This document shows positions 1 to 8,471 of a stretch of 64,000 bases of DNA, in pieces. Position 1 is the stretch's first letter. Each line of letters starts with the position of its first letter. The position numbers and the translations under genes are program-made. This DNA comes from Clostridia bacterium (lineage in GTDB: Bacteria > Bacillota > Clostridia > Christensenellales > Aristaeellaceae): assembly GCA_017547805.1 (NCBI GenBank), contig JAFYOR010000022.1, positions 1-64,000 on the forward strand. The letters run 5' to 3'. The notes beneath the pieces are model-generated. The model was given only the letters and a program-made list of their open reading frames with translations. It was not told the DNA's origin and did no database searches.

Positions 1-1
1 C

Positions 2-496
2 AGCGCAGGCCAGAGCCGCATCAACGTGGGCACGATGCACGCCGGCACAGGCCGCAACGTCATCGCCGACAAGGCGACGCTTGAAATTGAGGTGCGCGGC
101 GAGACGACACAAATCAACCGCTTCATGGCTGAATCCGCGCGCAACGCCTGCATGGGCGCGGCGGCGATGTTCGGCTGCGAATGTGAAATCACCACGATGG
201 GCGAAGCCGAAGGCCAGCAGAGCGACATTGCGCTGCTGGACCGCATCGCGGACATCGTCACGCGCGATCTGCCGGATCTTTCAATCTCCTCCGTGCGCAA
301 TGCGCAGAACTGGGGCAGCGAGGACATTTCCGTCATGATGAACCGCGTGCAGGAGCACGGCGGACAGGCGACCTATATGCGCATCATGACCCGGATGGCC
401 AGCGCGCAGCATACCGTCCGGTTCGATTTTGACGAGCAGGTGCTCGCGCGCGGCGTCGAGGTATTCAGCGCCGCTGCGCTGGATATCCTCAGATAA
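2..496 (+). CDS. M20 family amidohydrolase/peptidase, C-terminal fragment (AbgA/AbgB-like)
   Basis: The open frame runs in from the left edge, so only the last 164 residues are visible. They match the end of M20-family zinc amidohydrolases of the aminobenzoyl-glutamate/N-acyl amino acid hydrolase type. A dimerisation-domain stretch, MHAGTGRNVIADKATLEIEV, is followed by the C-terminal catalytic stretch WGSEDISVMM, whose acidic residues lie in the family metal-site region, and then GGQATYM. The frame ends at TAA 494-496. An amidohydrolase follows 98 bp later on the same strand, so the two may act on related nitrogenous compounds. The exact substrate cannot be told. Confidence 0.8.
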   Translation, partial: SAGQSRINVGTMHAGTGRNVIADKATLEIEVRGETTQINRFMAESARNACMGAAAMFGCECEITTMGEAEGQQSDIALLDRIADIVTRDLPDLSISSVRNAQNWGSEDISVMMNRVQEHGGQATYMRIMTRMASAQHTVRFDFDEQVLARGVEVFSAAALDILR

Positions 497-594
497 CGCA
501 GCTCACAGAGCAATCCCCCTTTCGGGAGGCGCCGAGCCCCTCCCCTACAGGAGGACAATTTACGAAACAAACTAATCTAAAGGACTGAAACCCC

Positions 595-1908
595 ATGGCT
601 ATTCTTTTTCAAAATGCGTGGATTCTCACGATGGACGATGAGTTCCGCGCCATCCGCAACGGCTGGCTGCTGGTTGAAGGGCGCGATATCGTCGATCTTG
701 GCGAAGGTGAATTCTTTGGCGACTGCGACGAGCGCATCGACTGCCGCGGCGGCATTCTGATCCCCGGCTTCGTCAACACCCACTGCCACGCCTCCATGAT
801 TCCCTTCCGCACGATGGGCGACGACTGCAAGGACCGCCTGCGCCGCTTCCTCTTCCCGCTGGAAAACGAAGCGATGACCCCGCAGCTGGTGTACCTTGGC
901 GCCAAGTACGGTATTGCGGAATCCATGCTCGCCGGCACGACGACGTTCGTGGATATGTATTATTTCGAGGACGAGGTCGCGCGCGCCTGCCTGCAGACCG
1001 GCATGCGCGGCTATCTGGGCGAAACGATCATCGGCCAGCCGACCTGCGATTATCCCGAGCCCTACGGCGGCTTTGAGCTGGCCGAGCAGATGCTTGAAAA
1101 ATACAAGGATAACGATCTGGTTCATCCCATCCTCGCGCCGCACGGCACCACCACCTGCGACGAGGCCTGTCTGCGCCGCGCGCATGAGCTTGCCGTCAAG
1201 TATGACACGCTGATGACGCTGCACGTGAGCGAGATGGATTATGAGATGAAGCATTTCGCCGACATGGGCACCACGCCGCTTCAGTGGATGGACAAGATCG
1301 GCACTGTTGACAAGCATCTCCTTGCCGCGCACTGCATCCATGTCAGCGAGGAAGATGCGCGCATCATGGGCGAGCGCGGCGCTTCCGTCGCGCACTGCAT
1401 CGCCAGCAACACCAAGGCCGGCAAGGGCGTTGCACCGGTCAAGGCGCTGCTGAAAGACGGCGTACCCGTCGGCCTTGGCACGGACGGCCCTTCCTCCGGC
1501 AACACGCTCAACCTCTTTGACCAGATGCGCCTGTTTGCCAACTTCCACAAGAATGAAAACCGTGACCGCAGCCTCTTCCCCGCGCGCGACATTGTGGCGC
1601 TGGCCACCCGCGGCGGCGCAAAGGCGCTGGGCGCAGAAAACGTTTTTGGTCAGCTGAAGCCCGGCATGCGCGCGGACATCGTGCTCATCTCCCTTGAGGA
1701 GGCGAACATGTTCCCGGTGTACAATCCCTATTCCGCGCTGGTCTACTGCGCCAACACCTCCAACGTCCGTCTGGTCATGACCAGCGGCGTCATCCGTGTG
1801 CGCGACGGCAAGCTGGTGCATACGGATCTGTATGCGCTGCGCGAGCAGCTTCGCCGGGAAATGAAGCCCTTCCTCGCCGCGGCGGAGCGCTACACGGACA
1901 TCATCTGA
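595..1908 (+). CDS. Amidohydrolase, MTA/SAH deaminase-like
   Basis: 437 residues, full length for the amidohydrolase superfamily group that contains 5-methylthioadenosine/S-adenosylhomocysteine deaminase, guanine deaminase and SsnA. Metal and catalytic motifs are in order: His63-x-His65 (THCHASM), His210/Glu213 (LHVSE), His246 (AAHCIH) and Asp297 (GLGTDGPSSG). It should be a cytoplasmic zinc or iron enzyme that hydrolytically deaminates a purine-like ring. AAGGA lies upstream of the ATG at 595. It sits between an M20 hydrolase and an ABC importer, with a purine cluster further on, which fits salvage of imported nucleosides or related compounds (inference). The stop codon abuts a family A repeat. 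Confidence 0.8.
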   Translation: MAILFQNAWILTMDDEFRAIRNGWLLVEGRDIVDLGEGEFFGDCDERIDCRGGILIPGFVNTHCHASMIPFRTMGDDCKDRLRRFLFPLENEAMTPQLVYLGAKYGIAESMLAGTTTFVDMYYFEDEVARACLQTGMRGYLGETIIGQPTCDYPEPYGGFELAEQMLEKYKDNDLVHPILAPHGTTTCDEACLRRAHELAVKYDTLMTLHVSEMDYEMKHFADMGTTPLQWMDKIGTVDKHLLAAHCIHVSEEDARIMGERGASVAHCIASNTKAGKGVAPVKALLKDGVPVGLGTDGPSSGNTLNLFDQMRLFANFHKNENRDRSLFPARDIVALATRGGAKALGAENVFGQLKPGMRADIVLISLEEANMFPVYNPYSALVYCANTSNVRLVMTSGVIRVRDGKLVHTDLYALREQLRREMKPFLAAAERYTDII

Positions 1909-2090
1909 GTGGGCCGTGCCCACGCCGGTGGGCTGTGCCCACACCCGCATCGCTTCGCGCTTGTTTGAAGCGCCGCGCACGCGCAAAAAGCGCTTCGCGG
2001 CTTGCTTTGCATAATCTCGCAAATCTCTTTGCGATAATGCGGCTGTGCCCACACCCGCACTGCTTCGCGGCTTGCCATGTATGATCCCGC
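1909..2090 (+). repeat. Family A hairpin repeat, with a second partial copy
   Basis: The first hairpin, GTGGGCCGTGCCCAC, starts on the base after the stop codon, and GTGGGCTGTGCCCAC follows at 1928-1942. Next come the CTTCGC-type linker and a second hairpin with stem GCCGCG (1972-1977)/CGCGGC (1996-2001) around a GCGC-AAAAA-GCGC core. A partial copy of the first hairpin lies near 2040-2070. The gap 1909-2255 holds these repeats and then the potB control region, with no gene. Confidence 0.8.
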
Positions 2091-2109
2091 ACAGCGAATC
2101 AATTTGCGA

Positions 2110-2228
2110 AAAACCGAACATTTAATGGGATGTAAGCAAATTTCAATCGGACAATCCGAACATTCATCAGAATAAAATTGACTTTCGATCGCCCTGATGC
2201 TAGAATGAATCGACAATTTCCGAACGAT
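2110..2228 (+). promoter_or_regulatory. Three PurBox-like CCGAAC sites upstream of the pot-type operon
   Basis: The Bacillus PurR box consensus is AWWWCCGAACWWT. Site 1 (2110-2122, AAAACCGAACATT) fits all 13 positions. Sites 2 (2152-2164) and 3 (2216-2228) each fit 12 of 13. All three point the same way, whereas classical PurBoxes are inverted pairs, so a role for PurR here is inference. Sites 1 and 2 are upstream of the -35 box, and site 3 lies just after the -10 box. Confidence 0.35.
2178..2206 (+). promoter_or_regulatory. Sigma-A type promoter of the pot-type operon
   Basis: The -35 box TTGACT (2178-2183), a 17-bp spacer and the -10 box TAGAAT (2201-2206). Transcription would start near 2213, so the potB-like gene must begin at the ATG at 2256 and not at start codons further upstream. 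Confidence 0.75.
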
Positions 2229-2255
2229 CATTATTATTCTTGGAGGAACCCGCTG

Positions 2256-3086
2256 ATGAGTCGAAAGAAAAACCTGCTCGGCATGCTGCTCGTTGTTCCG
2301 GGCGTGCTGTTTGTCGTCTTCTTCATGCTCGTCCCGCTGTTTTCGCTCTGCCTGACCTCCTTCTTTCCGCAGCAGAGCTTCTCGTTTTCTTCCTATTGGG
2401 GTCTTTTCAAGGATGTATACTTCCAGCAGGTTTTCATGCGTTCCATGCGTCTGAGCCTGCTGTCGACTTTCGTGTGTGCGCTGCTGGGCTTCCCCACCGC
2501 GTACTACATCTCCAAGCACTCAAAGCATAAGGGCATGATGATGGCCTTCGCGGTGTTCCCGATGTTCACCAGCCCGGTCATCCGTTCCTTCTCCTGGATG
2601 GTTATTCTGGGCAAGCGCGGCATCGTCAACAACTTTCTGGTGGCCATCGGCCTGTTCGCCAAGCCGCAGAGCCTGCTTTACAACGAGTTCTCCATGACGG
2701 TGGGCTTTGTGCAGCTCTTCCTGCCCCAGATGATCCTCTCGCTCATCGGCGTGATGGACAACATCCCCGACGACCTGACCCTCGCTGCGGGCAACCTTGG
2801 CGCAGGCCGGCTTCGTTCTTTCTTTGAGGTGGTGTTCCCGCTGAGCGTCTCCGGCCTTGTCACCGGCAGCGTGCTCGTCTTCACCGGCTGCATGACGGCA
2901 TACACCACGCCGCAGCTGCTGGGCGGCGCGGATACCCGCGTGCTTTCCACCATGGTCTACCAGTACGCGATGAGCCTGCGCGACTGGACGCAGGCGTCCG
3001 TCGTCGCGGTCGTGATGATTGTCGTCACGATGCTCGTGTCCTCGGTCTTCAATACCGTCAGCAAGAAAGTCAACCCGATTGCATAA
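2256..3086 (+). CDS. potB: ABC transporter permease, PotB type
   Basis: 276 residues with about six membrane segments, beginning LLGMLLVVPGVLFVVFFMLV. The cytoplasmic EAA-type loop that docks the ATPase is AAGNLGAGRLRSFFEVVFP. Family: the inner-membrane permeases of polyamine, iron and thiamine importers. The start is set by TGGAGGA at 2241-2247 and by the promoter, whose -35 box overlaps in-frame upstream codons. It is the first gene of a permease-ATPase-binding protein-permease set (2256-6314) and 12 bp separate it from the ATPase gene. The transported compound is unproven. Polyamine is the family default, but the nearby purine-type amidohydrolase and PurBox-like sites leave a purine-related solute possible. 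Confidence 0.8.
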   Translation: MSRKKNLLGMLLVVPGVLFVVFFMLVPLFSLCLTSFFPQQSFSFSSYWGLFKDVYFQQVFMRSMRLSLLSTFVCALLGFPTAYYISKHSKHKGMMMAFAVFPMFTSPVIRSFSWMVILGKRGIVNNFLVAIGLFAKPQSLLYNEFSMTVGFVQLFLPQMILSLIGVMDNIPDDLTLAAGNLGAGRLRSFFEVVFPLSVSGLVTGSVLVFTGCMTAYTTPQLLGGADTRVLSTMVYQYAMSLRDWTQASVVAVVMIVVTMLVSSVFNTVSKKVNPIA

Positions 3087-3098
3087 GGAGGAGAACTC

Positions 3099-4139
3099 AT
3101 GGCACTGCTCGAGCTTTCCGGCATCACCGCCGGCTATGACAAGAATATCATCCTCAAGGATTTCAACCTCAGCGTTGAAAAGGGCGAATTCGTCTCCCTG
3201 CTGGGCTCCTCCGGCTGCGGCAAGACGACCTGCCTGCGCCTGATCGCGGGCTTCTCCGAGCCCATGGCAGGCACCATGACCTTTGACGGCAAGGACTACA
3301 CCCACGTTCCGCTGCACAAGCGCAACTTCGGTTTCGTCTTCCAGAGCTACGCACTCTTCCCGCATCTGACCGTCTTTGACAACGTGGCCTTTGGCCTGAA
3401 GATGCGCAAGATGGACAAGGAAACCATCCGCAAGGAAGTCATGCACATGCTTGAGGTCGTCGACCTCAAGGGCTTTGAAAACCGCTTCCCGCGCGAGATG
3501 TCCGGCGGCCAGAGGCAGCGCGTTGCGCTCGCCCGCGCGCTGGTCATCAAGCCCGACCTGCTGATGTTTGACGAGCCGCTTTCCAATCTCGACGCGAAGC
3601 TGCGCGTCAAGATGCGCGTTGAGATCCGCCGCCTGCAGCAGGAGCTTGGCTTCACCGCCATCTATGTCACCCACGATCAGGAGGAGTGCTTCGCCATCTC
3701 CGACAAGGTTGCGATCATGAACAAGGGCGTCATCGAGCAGATGGACACCCCGAGCGAGATCTACAACCGTCCGAAGACGGAGTTCATTGCCCGCTTCGTC
3801 GGCTTTGAAAACTTCTTTGATCTTGAGCGCACCGGCGAATGTACGTTCAAAACCAAGCACGGCGTCACCATCAGGACCGAGAAGGATCACGCTGCCAGCG
3901 CCACGCTCAAGGGCTGCATCCGTCCGGGCGACGTGACCGTCGCGCCCGCAGGCGCCGACCTGCCCAACGCGATCAGCGGCAAGGTCATGGTTTCCACCTT
4001 CCTTGGCCAGCACAACCAGCTCAACGTCGCAACCGACATCGGCGAGTTCGTCGTCAGCTGCGACCAGACTCAGGTTTTCCCCGTGGGCGAGACGGTTACC
4101 CTCTCCCTCGCGGCGAACAAGATTATTCTCATTGACTAA
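3099..4139 (+). CDS. potA: ABC transporter ATP-binding protein, PotA type
   Basis: 346 residues. Walker A GSSGCGKT is at 36-43, the signature MSGGQRQRVALARAL begins near 133, Walker B LLMFDEP ends near 160, and the switch histidine is in YVTHDQEE. A C-terminal extension from about residue 235 resembles a TOBE regulatory domain, as in PotA and related importers. AAGGAGGAG precedes the ATG at a normal distance. It energises import through the two flanking permeases and the binding protein encoded 23 bp downstream. Confidence 0.85.
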   Translation: MALLELSGITAGYDKNIILKDFNLSVEKGEFVSLLGSSGCGKTTCLRLIAGFSEPMAGTMTFDGKDYTHVPLHKRNFGFVFQSYALFPHLTVFDNVAFGLKMRKMDKETIRKEVMHMLEVVDLKGFENRFPREMSGGQRQRVALARALVIKPDLLMFDEPLSNLDAKLRVKMRVEIRRLQQELGFTAIYVTHDQEECFAISDKVAIMNKGVIEQMDTPSEIYNRPKTEFIARFVGFENFFDLERTGECTFKTKHGVTIRTEKDHAASATLKGCIRPGDVTVAPAGADLPNAISGKVMVSTFLGQHNQLNVATDIGEFVVSCDQTQVFPVGETVTLSLAANKIILID

Positions 4140-4162
4140 CGAAGACACAGGAGGAACCCGTC

Positions 4163-5209
4163 ATGAAGAAGATTACCGCTCTTCTCGTCGCCCTGCTGGT
4201 CATCTGCCTCGCCGTTTGCGGCGTCGCCGAGGACAAGCCCTACGCTGGTCAGACCCTGACCATCAGCAACTTCTCTTTCAACGCCGAGCTGCTCCAGAAG
4301 AACATCTATGATCCGTTCATGGAGATGACCGGCTGCGAACTCGTGGTGGACATGGGCGGCAACGCGCAGCGCGTCACCAAGATCACCGAGTCCCCGGCAG
4401 ACTACGACGTGGTCATCATCGGCGACATGTTCGTCAAGCAGCTGATGGACGCGGGCGTCATCGACACCCTCGATTCTTCCAAGCTGACCAACCTTTCTTC
4501 CATCTACGAGACTGCCCGCGCGCCGATGGGCGAAGGCTACGGCCCGGCTTACACCTTCAACCGTCTGGGTATCGTTTATGACAGCGCCTACTGCGACGTC
4601 GAGATCAAGAGCTTTGCCGACCTGTGGAATCCGGAGCTGGAAGGCTGCATCGCCATCCCGGACATGACCGCCACCACCGGCCCGATGTTCTACTTTGCCG
4701 TTGCCGAGACCTTCGGCCTTGTCCCGGGTCAGGACGACGAAGCGATCTTCGCCAAGCTCGCCGAGCTCAAGCCGAACGTCGTGAACACCTACACCTCCGC
4801 CAACAACACCATCACCATGCTCAACCAGGGCGAAATCTCCGTCGCGGTTCTGCTTGACTACTCCTACACCACCGCCAAGAACGCCAACCCGGATTACGTT
4901 TGGGTTGATCCGGTTGAAGGCATGTTCGCCGGCTACAACATGCTCAACATCATCAAGGGTACCGAGGTCAAGGATCTGGCGACCGAGTTCATCAACTTCT
5001 ACCTCTCCTACGAAGTGCAGCTGGCTGAAGCGCTGGACGGCGTGGACAGCCCGGTCAACACCGCCGTTGAGCTCGCGCCGGAGCAGGCCGCGAACTTCAC
5101 CTACGGCGCGGAGATGGTCGACAACCTCAAGCTGGTTGACTGGAACCTGATCACTGCCAATCTCGCCAACTGGACTGCCAGCTGGAACTCCGTCTTCTCC
5201 GTCAAGTAA
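4163..5209 (+). CDS. potD: ABC transporter extracellular solute-binding protein, PotD-like
   Basis: 348 residues with an N-terminal signal segment (MKKITALLVALLVICLAV) and a cleavage region near GVAEDKPYAG. The lipobox is not canonical (LAVC, Val before Cys), so either a lipoprotein or a signal-peptidase-I product is possible. The mature part has the two-lobe binding-protein pattern, including YDVVIIGD and TLTISNFSFNAE. AGGAGGAA lies upstream of the ATG. It captures the solute outside the membrane for the PotB/PotC-type channel. The ligand is uncertain. A 325-bp repeat-bearing gap separates it from the second permease gene, unusual inside such an operon. Confidence 0.75.
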   Translation: MKKITALLVALLVICLAVCGVAEDKPYAGQTLTISNFSFNAELLQKNIYDPFMEMTGCELVVDMGGNAQRVTKITESPADYDVVIIGDMFVKQLMDAGVIDTLDSSKLTNLSSIYETARAPMGEGYGPAYTFNRLGIVYDSAYCDVEIKSFADLWNPELEGCIAIPDMTATTGPMFYFAVAETFGLVPGQDDEAIFAKLAELKPNVVNTYTSANNTITMLNQGEISVAVLLDYSYTTAKNANPDYVWVDPVEGMFAGYNMLNIIKGTEVKDLATEFINFYLSYEVQLAEALDGVDSPVNTAVELAPEQAANFTYGAEMVDNLKLVDWNLITANLANWTASWNSVFSVK

Positions 5210-5534
5210 TTGGGCTGTGCCCAAACCCACTTCCGAACAAGCTTTAGCGCGCTCCCTGCTTGAGCGCACGAGGCCGAAGGTGTTTCCTTCGGGCGACAAG
5301 CCCTCGGAAACGCGGGCTATGCCCGCACCCACTTCCGAAGCAGCTTTGTTGCTCATCCCACTTTCGCGCCCGCGGCCGTCAGCGTGTTTCGCTTCGGCGG
5401 AGGGCCTCGCGAAACGTGGATGTTCGGATAATACGTTTTCGTGAACTGATTTTCCGGCGGGGTTCCCCGCGGACCCCGCCGGATTTTCCAAGCATCCTTT
5501 CTGAACGACTGATTGAAATTGGAGCGTGTCCGCT
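5210..5534 (+). repeat. Gene-free gap inside the pot-type operon with two family A hairpins
   Basis: TTGGGCTGTGCCCAA (5210-5224) abuts the potD-like stop codon, and GCGGGCTATGCCCGC lies at 5312-5326. Both carry the typical ACCCACTTCC continuation. Further inverted repeats follow, for example GGCGGGG/CCCCGCC around 5456-5482. A GTTCGG motif near 5419 is the reverse of the CCGAAC sites upstream of the operon. Short open frames here are accidental. Confidence 0.7.
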
Positions 5535-6314
5535 ATGAAGAAGCATTTCGGCCTTGGTTTGATCACCTTTCTGGTCTACGTGTTTTTGATCGGCCCCCTG
5601 CTGGTCATCGCTCTGGCCTCCTTCAGCGAGACGAAAGCGCTCGTCTTCCCCGGCAAGGGCTTTACCCTTGAATGGTACGCCAAGGTGCTGACGATGACTT
5701 CGTTTATCGAATCCGCGAAGCTTTCCATTGTCATCGCCATCGCCGGTACCGCCATTGCGCTGCTGCTGGGTCTTCCGGCGGCCTATGCGCTCAACCGTTT
5801 CCGCTTTAAGGGCAAGGAATTCATCAAGACGCTGTTCCTCTCTCCCGTGCTGATCCCCTGCATCGTGCTTGGTTTCATCATGCTGCGTTACGTTGTTAAC
5901 GCTTACGATCTGGAGGTTGTGCCCAGCCTCCTCATCGGTCACACGCTGCTTTCCATCCCTTATGTCATGCGCGTGGTCACGTCCTCTCTGGCAAACTTTG
6001 ATTTTGCCACCGAAGAGGCCGCCTGTTCTCTGGGCGCAACCCGCGTATACACCTTCTTCAACGTCGTCCTGCCCAACATCAAGTCGGGCATCGCCTCGGC
6101 CTGCATCATGTCGGTCATCAACTCGTTCAACAACGTGTCGCTGTCCGCCTTCCTCACCGGCCCCGGCGTGACGATGCTTCCCATCGAAATCATGAGCTAT
6201 GTCGAATACCACTTCGACCCGACCATTGCCGCCATCGCCACCATTCTCATGGTTGCGACCCTTGGCGTCATGCTGCTCATTGAGAAGACGCTCGGTCTTC
6301 AGAGCGTCGTATAA
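5535..6314 (+). CDS. potC: ABC transporter permease, PotC type
   Basis: 259 residues, six predicted membrane segments, and the EAA loop EEAACSLGATRVYTFFNVVL. The start is taken at the ATG at 5535 because GGAG (5520-5523) is 11 bp upstream. An in-frame GTG at 5526 would be only 2 bp from that site. It is the second channel subunit of the importer encoded upstream. The gene ends just before a terminator-like hairpin that separates it from purE. Confidence 0.8.
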   Translation: MKKHFGLGLITFLVYVFLIGPLLVIALASFSETKALVFPGKGFTLEWYAKVLTMTSFIESAKLSIVIAIAGTAIALLLGLPAAYALNRFRFKGKEFIKTLFLSPVLIPCIVLGFIMLRYVVNAYDLEVVPSLLIGHTLLSIPYVMRVVTSSLANFDFATEEAACSLGATRVYTFFNVVLPNIKSGIASACIMSVINSFNNVSLSAFLTGPGVTMLPIEIMSYVEYHFDPTIAAIATILMVATLGVMLLIEKTLGLQSVV

Positions 6315-6325
6315 ATTGCCCCAAG

Positions 6326-6367
6326 CGGCCATGTGCAATCTAATTTGACCATGGCCCGTTTTCTTTT
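6326..6367 (+). terminator. Rho-independent terminator after the pot-type operon
   Basis: Stem GGCCATG (6327-6333) pairs with CATGGCC (6350-6356), followed by CG and TTTTCTTTT. It lies between potC and purE. No strong promoter is visible before purE, so read-through or conditional termination may feed the purine genes. Confidence 0.6.
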
Positions 6368-6402
6368 AACCTCTCCATACGATCCAAAGGAGCGAATGTA
6401 GA

Positions 6403-6897
6403 ATGAAAAAGGTTGCTGTCATCATGGGTTCTGACTCCGACTGGCCGATTGTCAAGGGCGCGTGCGCGCAGCTCAAGGACTTCGGCATTCCGTTTGAAGC
6501 GCACATTCTCAGCGCGCACCGCACGCCTGTGGAGGCCGCGGAGTTTGCGCGCAATGCCCGCAAAAACGGCTTTGGCGTGCTCATCTGCGCTGCCGGCATG
6601 GCGGCGCATCTGGCCGGCGCGTTTGCCGGCAACTCCACGCTGCCTGTCATCGGCATTCCGATGAAGGGCGGCGCAATGGATGGTCTTGATGCGCTGCTGG
6701 CAACCGTGCAGATGCCCTCCGGCATCCCGGTGGCGACCGTCGCGCTCAACGGCGCGAAGAACGCCGCCGTCCTCGCCGCGCAGATTCTCGCCGTTTCCGA
6801 TGACGAACTCGCCGCGAAGCTCGACGCTGCGCGCGAGGACATGGCAGCGCAGATCGCCAAAAAGGAAGCTGCGCTGCAGGCGGAGCTGCTCGCCTGA
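6403..6897 (+). CDS. purE: N5-carboxyaminoimidazole ribonucleotide mutase
   Basis: 164 residues, normal length for PurE. The nucleotide-binding MGSDSDWP motif is at 8-15 and the catalytic-loop SAHRTP at 37-42, followed by the glycine-rich GVLICAAGMAAHLAG stretch. It converts N5-CAIR to CAIR (or acts on AIR directly in class II enzymes) in de novo purine synthesis. AAAGGAG precedes the ATG. It opens the purine island. No purK is in the window, so the source of the carboxylated substrate is not visible here. Confidence 0.92.
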   Translation: MKKVAVIMGSDSDWPIVKGACAQLKDFGIPFEAHILSAHRTPVEAAEFARNARKNGFGVLICAAGMAAHLAGAFAGNSTLPVIGIPMKGGAMDGLDALLATVQMPSGIPVATVALNGAKNAAVLAAQILAVSDDELAAKLDAAREDMAAQIAKKEAALQAELLA

Positions 6898-6976
6898 CCG
6901 GGCTGTGCCCGGACCCACTTCGCTTCGCGCCGGTTTATACGCCGCGCACGCGCATCAGGCGCTCCGGGACTTACCT
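6898..6976 (+). repeat. Family A hairpin repeat
   Basis: CCGGGCTGTGCCCGG (6898-6912) starts on the base after the purE stop codon. The outer pairs are CC/GG where other copies have GT/AC or TT/AA. A linker and a second unit with the GCGC-ATCAG-GCGC core follow. The outer stem of the second hairpin (GCCGCG/CGGGAC) is mismatched in this copy. Confidence 0.75.
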
Positions 6977-6985
6977 GTGCTCGAT

Positions 6986-7013
6986 TTGTATCTGCGCAGC
7001 TCTTAAGTATAGA
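6986..7013 (+). promoter_or_regulatory. Possible promoter of the purF-like gene
   Basis: TTGTAT (6986-6991), a 16-bp spacer and TATAGA (7008-7013), about 34 bp upstream of the start codon. The match is moderate. Confidence 0.35.
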
Positions 7014-7046
7014 AAATACCGTATCAATCAATAGGAGAAACAATCA

Positions 7047-8471
7047 ATGGGTGGTTTCTTTGGCACCGTCGCCAAGCGGGACGTCGTTCTGGACGTTTTC
7101 TTTGGCGTCGACTATCACTCTCACCTTGGCACGCGCCGCGGCGGCATGCTGATCCACGATCAGACGGACGGCTTCCAGCGGCAGATTCACTCGATCGAAA
7201 ATACCCCGTTCCGCACCAAGTTTGAAAAAGACCTGCACGAATTCCACGGCTGCAGCGGCATCGGCTGCATCAGCGATACCGATCCCCAGCCCCTGCTCGT
7301 GCGCTCCCACCTTGGTCTTTACGCGATTTCCACCGTCGGCATCATCAACAATGCTGAAGCGCTGATCAGTCAGTACTTTTCCGACCACGGGCACCAGTTC
7401 ATGGCCATGAGCTCCGGTAAGGTCAACTCCACCGAGCTCGTTGCCGCGCTCATCAACCAGAAGGACGACCTCGTTTCCGGCATCCTGCATGCACAGGAAA
7501 TCATCGACGGCTCGATGACGCTGCTCATCCTGACCGAGAAAGGGGAAATCCTCGCCGCGCGCGACAAGCTGGGCCGCCTGCCGGTGCTCATCGGCAAAAA
7601 GGACGACGGCTTCTGCGTTTCCTTTGAATCCTTCGCCTATCAGAAGCTGGGCTATGTCAACCATTACGAGCTGGGTCCCAAGGAAATCGTCCGCCTGACG
7701 GCGGATTCCTGCCAGACCATCTCCCCCGCCGGCAAGGATATGCGCATCTGCGCGTTCCTGTGGACGTACTACGGCTATCCCAACTCCAACTACGAAGGCA
7801 GGAATGTCGAGCTCATGCGCATGCGCAACGGCGAGATCATGGCCGAGCGCGAAGCGCGCGAGGGACTCATGCCGGACGTTGACTACGTTGCCGGCGTGCC
7901 GGACAGCGGTGTTCCGCACGCCATCGGCTACGCAAACCAGAGCCACAAGCCGTTTGCCCGTCCGTTCATCAAGTACACGCCGACGTGGCCGCGCTCGTTT
8001 ACGCCCGCCAATCAGGACGTGCGCAATCAGGTAGCGAAGATGAAGCAGATTCCGGTGCCGGAGCTGATCGAAGGCAAGAAGCTGATGTTCATTGACGACT
8101 CCATCGTCCGCGGCACGCAGCTGCGCGAAACCGTTGAATTCCTCTACGAATCCGGCGCAAAGGAAGTGCATATGCGCTCCGCCTGCCCGCCGATCATGTA
8201 CAACTGCAAGTACCTCAATTTCTCCCGCGGCAACAACGAGCTCGACCTCATCGCCCGCAGGACGATTCAGGAGCTGGAGGGCGACGAAGGCCATCAGCAC
8301 ATCGCTGAATACGCCGACGCCTCCACAAAGCGCGGCCAGTGCATGCTCTCCGCCATCTGCAAAAAGCTCGGCTTTGATTCCCTCGGCTATCAGCAGCTGG
8401 GTGACCTGCTCGACGCCATCGGCATCGACCGCGACAAGGTCTGCACCTACTGCTGGACCGGTCGCGAGTAA
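7047..8471 (+). CDS. purF: Amidophosphoribosyltransferase homologue lacking the glutaminase cysteine
   Basis: 474 residues, the length of PurF. The phosphoribosyltransferase half is intact: the PRPP loop FIDDSIVRGTQ is at 349-358. Cys235, Cys380, Cys466 and Cys469 lie where Bacillus PurF has its four 4Fe-4S ligands. The N-terminal Ntn-glutaminase domain begins MGGFFGTVAK, where PurF should have Cys right after Met. AGGAG at 7032 fixes this start, and no propeptide or Cys alternative exists. Glutamine-dependent ammonia release should therefore be lost. The protein could use free ammonia, work with another subunit, or be regulatory. Its place between purE and purM supports a purine role. A second, classical purF may exist outside the window. 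Confidence 0.85.
   Translation: MGGFFGTVAKRDVVLDVFFGVDYHSHLGTRRGGMLIHDQTDGFQRQIHSIENTPFRTKFEKDLHEFHGCSGIGCISDTDPQPLLVRSHLGLYAISTVGIINNAEALISQYFSDHGHQFMAMSSGKVNSTELVAALINQKDDLVSGILHAQEIIDGSMTLLILTEKGEILAARDKLGRLPVLIGKKDDGFCVSFESFAYQKLGYVNHYELGPKEIVRLTADSCQTISPAGKDMRICAFLWTYYGYPNSNYEGRNVELMRMRNGEIMAEREAREGLMPDVDYVAGVPDSGVPHAIGYANQSHKPFARPFIKYTPTWPRSFTPANQDVRNQVAKMKQIPVPELIEGKKLMFIDDSIVRGTQLRETVEFLYESGAKEVHMRSACPPIMYNCKYLNFSRGNNELDLIARRTIQELEGDEGHQHIAEYADASTKRGQCMLSAICKKLGFDSLGYQQLGDLLDAIGIDRDKVCTYCWTGRE

Noticed and set aside
1909..2000. Family A hairpins as rho-independent terminators
   Set aside because: No U-tract follows either hairpin in any copy, and guaB has a separate proper terminator 100 bp further on.
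577..2121. Long open frames on the strand opposite clear genes (also 2520-4148, 14923-16716, 16988-19093)
   Set aside because: They mirror conserved genes codon for codon, lack ribosome sites and resemble no protein family. High G+C makes stop codons rare on the opposite strand.
5217..5444. Small gene in the gap between the potD-like and potC-like genes
   Set aside because: It starts inside a family A hairpin, lacks a ribosome site and has a composition like the repeats.
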